A stretch of 64,000 bases of DNA, taken from positions 51,506,001-51,570,000 of the forward strand of contig NC_091249.1 of the NCBI RefSeq assembly GCF_042477335.2. The letters run 5' to 3'. Each line of letters opens with the position of its first letter. Within the stretch, counting starts at the first letter, position 1. The position numbers and the translations under genes are program-made. Under the pieces are notes generated by a model. That model did not search any database. It saw only the letters and a list, made by a program, of their open reading frames with translations, and was not told the origin of the DNA. Positions 35,205 to 63,071 of this stretch are shown here, piece after piece. The stretch is from Ovis canadensis (taxonomy: Eukaryota > Chordata > Mammalia > Artiodactyla > Bovidae).

Positions 35205-35850
35205 AAGATGTTTGAGGAAACCCAGACCTCAGACCAGCTGACAGAGGAGGAGGTTGAGATGTCTGCCTTTCAGGAAGCAATTACCCAGTTGACGTTACTA
35301 AGCAGCAATAATTACCACTCAAATAGTGATCTCTGAGGGAGCTTTTTTCTAAATCAGATGCTCTGGACAAAATTATGATATGAAAGATTGACAGACACCA
35401 GTAAACTAAAATGTGGGAAAGAGCTGCACGTTGATCTCATTCCAGACGAGTAACATTGAACCCTCACGGCTGTGGACACCAAAATAGGGCGACCAAGGAC
35501 GTGATCGATAACCCTGGTGCTATCGCAAGTCTGGGGCCAAGGCACGCACGGAGGCTTTGCAGGCTGCTACAGAGCTCTTTGTGACAGAACAGTTTGGTGC
35601 TGGGTTTTATTCTACCTATTTGGGTACTGAAAGTGGCCGTTATCACTACTAGAGCCTTCTGTAGGAGGATCGTCCAGTTAGGACCATCAGAGGCAAACCT
35701 ACAGGCCGAAGAACAAAGGCTATTCTGTGTCTGAAAGACCTAACCAAGTCCTTAGAGGAAAGAATAAAGGAGATTGTGAAGAAACATTCTCAATTTATCA
35801 GGCGTCCCATGACTCTGTGTGGAGAAGGAACATGATGAGGAAGTCAGTGG
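35205..35850 (+). pseudogene. HSP90AA1 processed pseudogene, 3'-truncated
   Basis: Starts near the HSP90 alpha initiation region (CCAAGATG, then EETQTSDQLTEEEVEMSAFQ against the real [21 protein letters not shown]). It continues without introns through pieces matching LTDPSKLDSGKELH, DLIPN, QFGVGFYSAYLV and [16 protein letters not shown], ending near VEKERDKEVS. That is about the first 250 codons of a 733-codon protein. Several frameshifts and stops, a deletion around the STNEIFLREL region and the changed start context make it non-coding. The parent is the alpha form by its EETQTQD beginning. No poly(A) tail or target duplication was recognised, as expected if the 3' part was lost. Confidence 0.85.
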
Positions 35851-36369
35851 CGGCTGAAATGTTTACCTGTGAGTGGGAAGGTGCTGGGCTGGATGGGGGC
35901 CTGTCCCATGGCGGGCGGGGGTCAGGGGAGACTGGAAGCAGCAGCCAGCTGCACTGGGAGTCAGCCCCAGAGGCTGCCACACGCGGCACTTAACGTGCGC
36001 TTCCTTCACGTCCTGAACCGCCGTAGACCAGCCATGACACCAATGGGAACACTGCCACTGACCCATGACCCCTTGGGTGGGAAGTCACACCCTCCGTGTG
36101 GGAACCACATCCTCCCCTCAGTGGGTCCTTTCACAGAGGCCCCGGGTGCGTGGAGACACCGCAGGCCTCACCCCATGTTGCCAGTGGTTGTGTCACCGGG
36201 CAAGTTTTGCTTGACCTCTAAGAACTGTGATTCCCCAAATGGGAAATGGAGACCCCAGCACCTGCCTCCTGGGGCCGTGCCACACCTGAGGGGACGAGGC
36301 TCGAAGCTGGAAAGCACCTGGAAGTCATTCAAAGAAGAGAAAAGCAGACCTCTTAGGGCAGCCACACAA
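35851..36369. other. Spacer between the HSP90 copy and the LMAN2 3' end
   Basis: GC-rich; a 203-codon plus-strand frame crosses it (35869-36480) but resembles nothing and runs into the LMAN2 3' UTR antisense. Confidence 0.5.
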
Positions 36370-36894
36370 CTGAGGTTGGTTATTTCACTTTATTTAGCAA
36401 ACCATCATACTCTGGGCCCCACCAAACTGCTCCTCCAGCCTCACCCAAGGTTCGGCCTTGGGAGGAAGCTCGGAGCATGAACAGAAGACCCAGGCTCCCC
36501 AGTTGGCCTCCTCTTCTGCCACACATACCACACAGCACAGAATAAGATCACTGCTTGTGTCCTCAGGCGCCTACCCCAGTGTGGCCTGGGGGGCCTCCAG
36601 TGTTCACAGCCACCTGCCAGGCTCTCGGCCCAGCACCAGGTACAGACCCCCTGCTCCTGAGAGGCTGGCACAGGGCCAGGGCCTCTGCCCCCAGCTGCGG
36701 GCATGGAAAACGCTTATTCCCCAGCCCTGCAGCCTTATTCCCCACTGGGCAAGAAGCAAAATATATGAAAATACTTTAATTATTTCTTTGAAATGGTTAA
36801 GAAATAAGGTCATCTTATTTTCCTTTTACAATCCTAGTTAAAAAAAAAGTTCACATTAGCGCCAGGGCCCTTCCCCAAGCCACGGGCTGGCTGC
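36370..36894 (-). other. LMAN2: LMAN2 3' untranslated region
   Basis: About 520 bases lie between the LMAN2 stop and the first good AATAAA signal downstream. No SINE or LINE interrupts it. The part nearest the stop is AT-rich on the minus strand; the distal half is GC-rich. The ORFs here are chance frames. Confidence 0.75.
36389..36394 (-). terminator. LMAN2: LMAN2 polyadenylation signal AATAAA
   Basis: Minus strand reads GCTAAATAAAGTGA. It is the first canonical AATAAA after the stop, so cleavage is expected about 15-25 bases further, near 36,365-36,375. Inferred from motif and position only. Confidence 0.7.
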
Positions 36895-55755
<18,861 letters not shown>

Positions 55756-56130
55756 TCTCTGTCCCTCTCGGCCACTTCCGTCCTGGAACTTCCGCCTTCC
55801 GGGTGTTCCATCTAATAGCCTCCGGCCCGAAACCCGCCAACCCTAGTGTCACCTGGGAACTCCCAGCAAAAGCAAAGCCTCGCTGCCGAGTGGACGACTG
55901 CTTTGTTTGCTAAGCAGCCCCCTATCCTGGTCGAGTGCCTTGGCGGCTGCGAGACACCTGTCAACCAGCCTCAGCAATGGGTTATTAGGGGCGACAAGAG
56001 CAGCAACCAATCATGGAACAGCACGTTCGGCTTGCGGGCCAACGGGGAGCAGAAGGATGATTTGTGTCGGCCGGCTGCGAGGGGATCGTCTGTGAAGCGG
56101 GGCATGCTGGAACTTGTAGTTTTTATGGGA
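55756..56130 (-). promoter_or_regulatory. LMAN2: LMAN2 5' UTR and GC-rich promoter region
   Basis: The sequence around and upstream of the LMAN2 ATG is GC- and CpG-rich, free of interspersed repeats and without a TATA box at a useful place, as expected for a housekeeping secretory-pathway gene. It contains a CCAAT motif on the plus strand (56007-56011) and a ZNF143-like site near 56,110. The transcription start is not determinable from sequence alone. Confidence 0.6.
56102..56120 (-). promoter_or_regulatory. ZNF143/STAF-type site upstream of LMAN2
   Basis: The minus strand reads ACTACAAGTTCCAGCATGC, close to the known promoter motif ACTACAATTCCCAGAATGC bound by ZNF143 (with THAP11/HCFC1). 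It lies about 350 bases upstream of the LMAN2 ATG in repeat-free DNA. Binding is inferred. Confidence 0.55.
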
Positions 56131-56529
56131 CCCTAGAACACTTGGCCTCTGGCCACTGGTCACCTCTGTGGGGTAATCTTTCCCAGTCAGAGGAGGAAGG
56201 TGTTCTAAATTGAAGGTGGAGGCCTGAATTCCAACTTCTGCGCCGTCTAGATCTCAGGCGGGGCTTTTTCGTCTGTGGCTCCGAGCCTTTGGAAACAGAA
56301 TTCTGTTATTTGGTGGCGTCCACTATTCCCAGCTCTTCAGGGCCAGTTGGATTTCAGCAGAAGGAGGCGGCCCGAATCCCCGTCCCTGTGATGGCTGGGG
56401 CCCATTCATATCCAAATGATTGTGGCGGGTCCCCTCCGTGAAAGGTCCAAGGAAGCCGACTGGATCAAATGTGGGAAACAGGTGGCCCACAGCTAAACAG
56501 AGCTCTTACTGATGCTATTTCAATAAATG
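56131..56529. other. Upstream spacer, no feature seen
   Basis: Moderately GC-rich sequence beyond the LMAN2 promoter; no repeat or gene seen. Confidence 0.45.
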
Positions 56530-56742
56530 GCTTAACTATAGCTCAGTCGATAAAGAATCTGCCTGCAATGCAGGAGACCCGGGTTCAATCCCTGGGTTGG
56601 GAAGATGCCCTGGAGAAGGAAATGGCAACCCACTTCAGTATCTTTGCCTGGAAAATCTCATGGACAGAGGAGCCTGGTGGGCTGCAGTCCATGGGGTCAC
56701 AAAGAGTCGGGCACGACTGAGCGACTAACACTAAACCAATAT
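56530..56742 (+). repeat. Bov-tA SINE
   Basis: GCTTAACTATAGCTCAGTCG head to GGCACGACTGAGCGACTAAC. Confidence 0.92.
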
Positions 56743-57059
56743 TTTAAATCATGAGACAAATGCATATTAAAAATCCAAATTTCCAGCTTCTCAGGAAAAA
56801 TCGGAAGACCCAACCACACTTGGGTCATGGGGCTGCCCTGCTAAAATGCCTTATTTTTCAAAGCTCATCTCCACTCTGGCCACTAGTTTACAGCACCTGC
56901 CTGGCCCCCTTGACACTTGAATTAATAACCCTGTTATAGATCACAAGATGGAATAGTTGGTTGCTTGCTCCTTAAAGAAGTTGGCTCCGCTCTCTTTCAA
57001 ATTGCTGTTCTTTGCTTCAACAACACATCTTCAAAAAACAACAACAACAACAAAAACTG
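56743..57059. other. Spacer, no feature seen
   Basis: An (AAC)n run near 57,040; otherwise nothing. Confidence 0.45.
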
Positions 57060-57147
57060 TTTGCTTGCTCCAGGTCTTAGTTGCAGCACACAGGATCTTT
57101 GATCTTTAGTGGTAGCATGTGGGAATTTTTTTTTAGTTGCAGCATGT

Positions 57148-57800
57148 GGCATCCGGTCCCATCACTTCATGGCAAATAGATGGGGAAACAGTAGCTGACT
57201 TTATTTTTCTGGGCTCCAAAATCACTGCAGGTAGTGATTGCAGCCATGAAATTAAAAGATGCTTACTCCTTGGAAGGAAAGTTATGACCAACCTAGACAG
57301 CATATTGAAAAGCAGAGACTTTACTTTGTCAACAAAGGTCCGTCTAGTCAAGGCTATGGTTTTTCCAGTGGTCATGTATGGATGTGAGAGTTGGACTACA
57401 AGGAAAGCTGAGCTCCAAAGAATTGATGCTTTTGAACTGTGGTGTTGGAGAAGACTCTTGAGAGTCCCTTGGACTGCAAGGAGATCCAACCAGTCCATCC
57501 AAATGAAAATCAGTCCTGAATATTCATTGGAAGGACTGATGCTGAAGCTGAAGCTCCAATACTTTGGCCACCTGATGTGAACAGCTGACTCATTTGAAAA
57601 GACCCTGATGCTGGGAAAGATTGAGGGGAGGAGAACAAGGGGACGACAGAGGATGAGATGGTTGGATGGCATCACTGACTCAATGGATATGGGTTTGGGT
57701 GGACTCTGGGAGCTGGTGATGGACAGGGAGGCCTGGTGTGCTGGGGTTCATGGGGTCGCAAAGAGTCGGACATGACTGAGTGACTGAACTAAACTGTGAA
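57148..57800 (+). mobile_element. BovB 3' fragment in the SINE
   Basis: CCGGTCCCATCACTTCATGG to GACATGACTGAGTGACTGAA; a 147-codon frame (57137-57580) codes the BovB C-terminal region with VMYGCESWTTRKAELQRIDA. Confidence 0.92.
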
Positions 57801-57888
57801 CTCTTAGTTGGCGGGACCTAGTTCCCTGACCAGGGATGGAACCCTGGCCCCATACATTAGGAGGACAGAGTCTTAGCCATTGGACCAA

Positions 57889-58809
57889 TGTAGGAGATAG
57901 ATGGGCTCCAGGTTAGACATTTACAACTGATTTCCTGTTTGCATTTCATAGGGCATGAAGAAGTGGGCTTCAGACTGGATACTAACAATTGTTAGCACTT
58001 CTTGAGACCAGAGATAGGTAGACTCAAGTTAAGGCATTTACAACCAGCCTCCTGTTTGCCCTCCAAAGTGGAAGTAACAGCAGAAACAGGGTAAATGACC
58101 AGTGTTTTCCTCTTGTAAACACCTAAGGTAACAGTCATGGCAAGGACAAAGAGGAACAAAACCCTGTTTGAGTAAAGGATTAAGAGATCTCCATTCCCCC
58201 ATCTTTTGGGATAAGGGAGATGTTACACCTGTGCAGAAAGGCTCCTTGTGGGTCAAAAATCAGGGGATAATGCCAGGCCATAGTGAGTCTTGCTCCTCTC
58301 AGAAGTCTTCACTTAGAGATCCATCTTGGCTGAAGGGTGCAAGTGCACCCAGGGGAGTATCCCAGGGTAGGCCAGGTGTGAAAAAAGAAACCAGATAATT
58401 GGCCTGAAGGAAGACAAAGACCTGGAAGAACTGCCCTATATAAATGACTTATCCGCCTGTTTGTTGTGTTCCTCTTCACTAATGGGGACGCCCACACCCT
58501 TTCTCTCCACTGTGTATCTCTGCCTTGCTCCTATCTTAACAAAGCATTTCCCTGTTTGCTCTCGCACTTGTTGTTGTGCTGTGTCTTCAGTAATAAACTC
58601 TGTACCTGCATTTACAGTTTCTGCCTCTGTGCTAAGTGCATTTTTCACTGGGGGCAAAGATCCAGGGAAAAACAGCTTCTAGCCTCTAGCCCTTGCTGGT
58701 CTGGCAGTTAAGATTTCCGGTTCTCATCCAGGCTACCCAGGTTCAATTACTGGGTAGGGAATTTAGATCTCACTTCATGCCACCACTCACTGCTGCCTCA
58801 CTGAGATCA
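57889..58809 (+). mobile_element. Solo-type ERV LTR in the SINE
   Basis: Starts TGTAGGAGATAG and ends GAGATCA (TG...CA), with GGACCA on both sides as the likely target duplication. It holds a TATA-like CTATATAAATG and a polyadenylation signal AGTAATAAACTCTG. Its last about 120 bases look SINE-like. Ruminant ERV, family uncertain; no internal region, so it is a fossil solo LTR. Confidence 0.65.
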
Positions 58810-58895
58810 GGACCACCAGGGAAGTCCCAAAAAGTTGCCTTTCTGAATGAATGAACTTCTTCAGGATTCAGTAGTAAGACATCTTTTTAAAGTTA

Positions 58896-59103
58896 TATGG
58901 GGCTTCTCTGGGCTCAGTGGTAAAGAATCCGCCTGCCAATGCAGGAGAGGCAGGTTCAATCCCTAGGTCAGAAAGATCCCTTGGAGAAAGAAATGCCAAC
59001 CAACTCCAGTATTCTCGACTGGGAAATCCCATGGACAGAGGAGCCTGGTGGGCAACAGTCCCTGTGGTGGCACAAAAGTCAGACACGACTTAGCGACTAA
59101 ACA
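58896..59103 (+). repeat. Bov-tA SINE
   Basis: GGCTTCTCTGGGCTCAGTGG head to GACACGACTTAGCGACTAAA; a tail scrap recurs at 59185-59222. Confidence 0.9.
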
Positions 59104-60154
59104 ACAACGACATCAGACGTATATACAAACAACAAAAGTCCTCTTCCAAGAGGTATATGCTCCCAAAGGAACATCCATATCTATTTAAACAGTCAGACAT
59201 GACTGAGCGACTAAGCACAGCACACACATGCAAACAAGGACACATGCACACTCTTAGACTTCCGTGAGGGTTGGGGTTTCCATCAGCTGTTGTCACTACT
59301 GAATCCCCAGCACCTAGAAACGTGTTTGGCACACAGAAAGTGATTAATAAGTAATTGGTAAAAGAATGGATATTTGGTCTAGAATCTGGAAAGAGACCCT
59401 GACGAATGAGTCAGAGTTTACCAGAAAGGCATCTTTAGCAAAGAGAACAGGAAATGCAAAGACCAGGAAAGATCCCTCAAAGCAAAAGGGATTACAAACA
59501 GTTTGGTGTGGCTGAGGAGTGGTAGGGGAAGAGTATGGCTGAGGCCAGAACTCAAAGAGCCTTTAATTCCAGCTATGGAGTAGAAGGCAATGGGATGGTT
59601 TTAAGCATGGGGGTGACCAATCATGGGGTTTCCTTGGCTACAGTGAGAGAGACTGGAAGGAGGTTACAGGTGAGGTAAGGTGTTATGACCAGATAAGAGA
59701 GGGGGAGCCTGAGCCAGGGAGGTTTCCACAGGGAAAGGGGAGCAGAAGTCTGCAGGGAAATTAGATATCAGTAACAAATCCCCTGTAGGAAGACAGGGAA
59801 AGAAAAGTTGAGAACTGTGTTTTGTGACGTCAAAGTATCACCACAATTATGGAGGGGAGAAAACTAAACAAGTGCTGAGAGATGGGAAGTCCCAGGGTTG
59901 GCTGGAGGTCCCTGGGGCGAAATTGGCATCTATTGTGGAGTGGTAGGAAGACACATCTCTGCAGCAGCAAGGCGGGGTGTGCTTGTGGGGAGGTGGGGGT
60001 TCCAGGCAGAACCTGGGTGCTTACGTCTTTGCAGGGAAGAAGATGAGCTGCTGGAATCGGGACCAGTGGAGGCCCAGGGTCAGCTCCTAGTGCCTCAAGC
60101 ACACATATCCACAGCTCAGCAGAGCTCTAACTTGATGTGTAACCTTGCTGCATG
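59104..60154. other. Spacer; possible L2-type remnant at 59400-59700
   Basis: GAACAGGAAATGCAAAGACC and GGGGGTGACCAATCATGG are faintly L2-like. No gene seen. Confidence 0.4.
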
Positions 60155-60403
60155 CAGGCTTTCTCTAGTTGTATTGAGCAGGGGCTACTCTTTGTTGCAA
60201 ACCATTGGCTTCTCATTTCAGTGGCTTCCCTTGTTACTCAGGCTCTAGGGCACTCGGGCTTCAGCAGTTGCTGTATGTGGGCTCAGTAATTGTGATGCAT
60301 GGGCTTAGCAGCTTAGCATGTGGGATCTTCCTGGACCAGGGATCAAACCCACACCCCCTGCATTGGCAGGTGGATTCTTAATCACTAGACCACCAGGGAA
60401 GCC
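60155..60403 (-). repeat. CHR-type SINE
   Basis: TTCTCTAGTTGTATTGAGCA to AGACCACCAGGGAAGCCC. Confidence 0.9.
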
Positions 60404-60699
60404 CAGCAACTCACTTCTGAATCTCAGTTTCCTGACTGCAAAATTATTCAATTAGCATCATTCACAGGCAGGTTGTGAGGAATGAAGGAGGTCATGTTGG
60501 GGGAAGACTTTGTAAATTTTAAAGCCTTATGAAGCTAGGCTCAGATCCATGGCACAGCGGACAGGCAGGTGGCCGCCACTCACATCACACACCCTACCAC
60601 ACCCTGTCACAGATATATTGACTGTCACAGACCTTAAGACCACCACTGACAATGCTCCAAATGCAACTTCCAATACACACACCAAGTATGACTTACTGA
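60404..60699. other. Spacer, no feature seen
   Basis: Nothing recognised. Confidence 0.4.
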
Positions 60700-60872
60700 A
60701 GGCAGAGAGGGGGCAACAGAAGATGAGATGGTTGGGTAGCATCATCAACTCAATAGACATGAGACTGAGCATTGAACAAATTCCAGGAGTTAGTGAAGGA
60801 CAGGGACGCCTGGCACACTGCAGTCCAATGGGGTTGCAAAGAGTTGGACACAACTTAGTGACTGAGCCACAA
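60700..60872 (+). mobile_element. BovB 3' tail fragment
   Basis: GATGAGATGGTTGGGTAGCA to GGACACAACTTAGTGACTGA. Confidence 0.85.
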
Positions 60873-61003
60873 CAACCTGGTGGGCTTTCTAGAGCAAGCT
60901 GTCTAGAAAGAAGTGAGTTAGAACTGGGCAAAGAGGTGTATTCCCTAGAATAATGCTAGCTACTATAGCAAATACACCTCATGTGTATAACAGCTCAAGG
61001 AAG

Positions 61004-61032
61004 TTGGTCTCTCTCTCTCTCTCTCTCTCTCA
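61004..61032 (+). repeat. (TC)n microsatellite
   Basis: An uninterrupted run of TC units. Confidence 0.9.
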
Positions 61033-61468
61033 ACCGTCCAAAGCTGGTGTTCCTGGTTGACTGGTGGCTTGCTTTCTTACATCAATGTGGAGACCTAGGT
61101 CCCTTCCTTCATGTGGTTCCACAAGCCCCTAGGGCCTCATCATCTTCTGTATACAGTCAGTTAAAGAGAAAGGAAAGAATGTGGAAGACACCTAGGACTT
61201 AAAAGCCTTGTCACACTTCACTCCACTCTCATTCAGTTGATGGGAACTAGTGAGCACATGGCCACACCTGCCTGTGAGGGAGCCTGGGAAACTGAAGTAC
61301 AGCTGTGTGCCAAAGAAGAGAACATACATTTGTCGTGAAGAGTCATGGCCCTAGCAGGGGGCGATGGAGCAGAGGGTATAATATGAATGATGGGGTGTCA
61401 CCTTATCGCTGTAGAAAGAGGGGCCCAAACTGGAGTGGCAAGTGACTTGAGAGCTCTAAATAAGCCCA
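61033..61468. other. Spacer, no feature seen
   Basis: Nothing recognised. Confidence 0.4.
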
Positions 61469-61923
61469 TGTGTGTGTACATGCTCAGCTGCTTCAGTCGT
61501 GTCCAACTCTGCAACCCCACGGTCTGCAGCCCGCCAGGCTCCTCTGTCAATGGGATTCTCCAGGCAAAAATACTGGAGTGAGTTGCCATGCCCTCCTCCA
61601 GGGGATCTTCCCAAGCCAAGGATAGAACCCGCATCTCCTGCATTGCAGGCAGATTCTTTCCCGATGAGCCACCATGGAAGCCCCAAGTAAACCCATGATG
61701 GTGGCTTTGTCACTAAGTTGTGTCCAACTCTTGCAACCCCATGGACTGCGACCTGCCAGACTCCTGTGTCCATGGGATTTCCTAGGCTAGCAAACTGGAG
61801 TGGGTTGCCATTTCCTTCCCCAGGGGAGCTTTCTGACCCCGGGATTAAAACCATCTCCTGTGTTGCAGGCAGTCTCCTGCATTGCAGGCAGATTCTTTGC
61901 TGATGAGCCACCAGGAAAGTCCC
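61469..61923 (-). repeat. Two adjacent Bov-tA SINEs (61469-61684 and 61697-61923)
   Basis: Both are complete and reversed. The target word TAAGCCCA occurs before the first (61461), between them as TAAACCCA (61688) and after the second (61927). The second has a small internal duplication of TCTCCTGYRTTGCAGGCAG. Confidence 0.9.
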
Positions 61924-62129
61924 AAGTAAGCCCACACTGAGGTAAAATACAAGTCCCATTCTGGATACATGCACATATGAAAAAGAGGCCAACTGAAGAC
62001 TCTGAAGGGCCTGAGTTCATCTGGGACTGGGCCAGGCCATGGAGGCAGGGTGCCCTCTTCAGTCGACAATACTACATGAAGGTGGGACTCTCATGTGACT
62101 TGAATGCACAGGTGTCTTTGGGGACCTGA

Positions 62130-62815
62130 CCTGTTCCCTGCCCAGGTGGGTGAGTGTGTGCATACCTGGTTGTATGTGTCTCACTGGGGTACCTGAATTC
62201 ACAGGTGCCTGTGCACATGTGTGACTGTCACACACACACGTCCAAGGGACTGTGCATTCACCTGGCTGAACGCCCAGATATTCCAGATGAGTCTCTGCCC
62301 ACACACCTGAGGGTCTGTGTGTGCATGACTATGCCTGCGGTGCAGCTGTTTCTCTGCACACACAGGAACAGGCCCAGGAAGGACAGCCTGGAGATGTCTC
62401 AGGACAGAGGTGGTAACTACGTATAAAGCTGCAGGGGGAAAGGCACTGCGTGTGCACACGTCTGGCACACGGCAGGTGGGATAGGTGTGTGCCAAGTGAA
62501 GAACACACATGGACACTCAGATCACAGTACATATGTCCTGGTGTACACGGGAGCCCCTGCAGCTTGTATAAAGGTGCCCAGGTGTGTGAACATGTACTTC
62601 TGCATGCCCAGACGTGCCCTTGGAACTCCCCAGATGGGCCAGACTGGGCTGAGCTCCTCTCTGGGCACACAGAGGCCTCTGCTGTGTGTTGGTGCCTGCG
62701 TGGGGCACTGCCAAGGGTGCGTTGGCGGCATGTGTGTGTGCGCGTGAATGTGTGCGCGCGCCTGTGTGTGTGTGTGTGTGTGTGTGTGTAGGAAGAAACA
62801 TTCGCTCTCTTAGAC
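62130..62815. repeat. TG/CA-rich degenerate tract upstream of RGS14, with (TG)n at 62761-62790
   Basis: About 650 bases made of alternating purine-pyrimidine words (TGTGTG, CACACA, GTGCAT) between short unique words such as ACCTG, CACAGG and CACCTG, ending in a pure (TG)n run with GCGC. It looks like a decayed minisatellite or microsatellite cluster. The frames across it are low-complexity artefacts. Confidence 0.6.
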
Positions 62816-62982
62816 CTTGCTTCTTTCTGTGGTTCGGTTTCTATAGAGACACTTCCTGTGGCAGAGAAAAGAGGTAGTGAGCTGGTGTTTCAGGATGTGA
62901 GGGCCCACAGGAGCAGACCTGGGTTCTCTCTGTCATCTGCCCGTCATCGTGCAAGCTCTGACCGGAGCTGCCCGCAGTCCCC

Positions 62983-63015
62983 ATGGTGGGCGTCCCCCGC
63001 GGCGGGGACCCGTGA
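62983..63015 (+). promoter_or_regulatory. Short upstream ORF before the RGS14 start
   Basis: An ATG in the context CCCCATGG opens a frame of ten codons (MVGVPRGGDP) that ends in TGA 11 bases before the RGS14 ATG. If transcription begins upstream of it, it would be a upstream ORF that could lower initiation at RGS14. The transcription start is unknown, and a possible splice acceptor (CCCGCAG) sits just before it. Confidence 0.45.
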
Positions 63016-63026
63016 AGAGCAGCGGC

Positions 63027-63071
63027 ATGCCAGGGAAGCCCAAGCACCTGGGTGTCCCCAACGGACGCATG
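63027..63071 (+). CDS. RGS14: RGS14 coding exon 1 (amino-terminal 15 codons)
   Basis: The exon codes MPGKPKHLGVPNGRM and ends ATG/GTGAGTGCGG, a strong phase 0 donor. This matches the amino terminus of RGS14 as I recall it. RGS14 is a multi-domain signalling protein (RGS domain, tandem Ras-binding domains, GoLoco motif) that accelerates GTP hydrolysis on G-alpha(i/o) and binds Ras/Rap; none of those domains is in this window because only the first exon is present. Gene order supports the call: RGS14 is the neighbour of LMAN2 in mammals and points away from it. An in-frame alternative start is not visible; a short upstream ORF precedes it. Confidence 0.88.

Larger units (their letters stand above)
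57060..58830 (-). repeat. CHR-type SINE in three pieces (57060-57147, 57801-57887, 58810-58830)
   Basis: GGTCTTAGTTGCAGCACACA and TTAGTTGCAGCATGTGG; then CCTAGTTCCCTGACCAGGG to CATTGGACCA; then GGACCACCAGGGAAGTCCC. In order these make one reverse CHR SINE, split by a BovB and then an LTR. Confidence 0.8.

Noticed and set aside
62450-62791. 113-codon frames in the TG-rich tract on both strands
   Set aside because: Low-complexity V/C or H/T-rich translations of a degenerate microsatellite.
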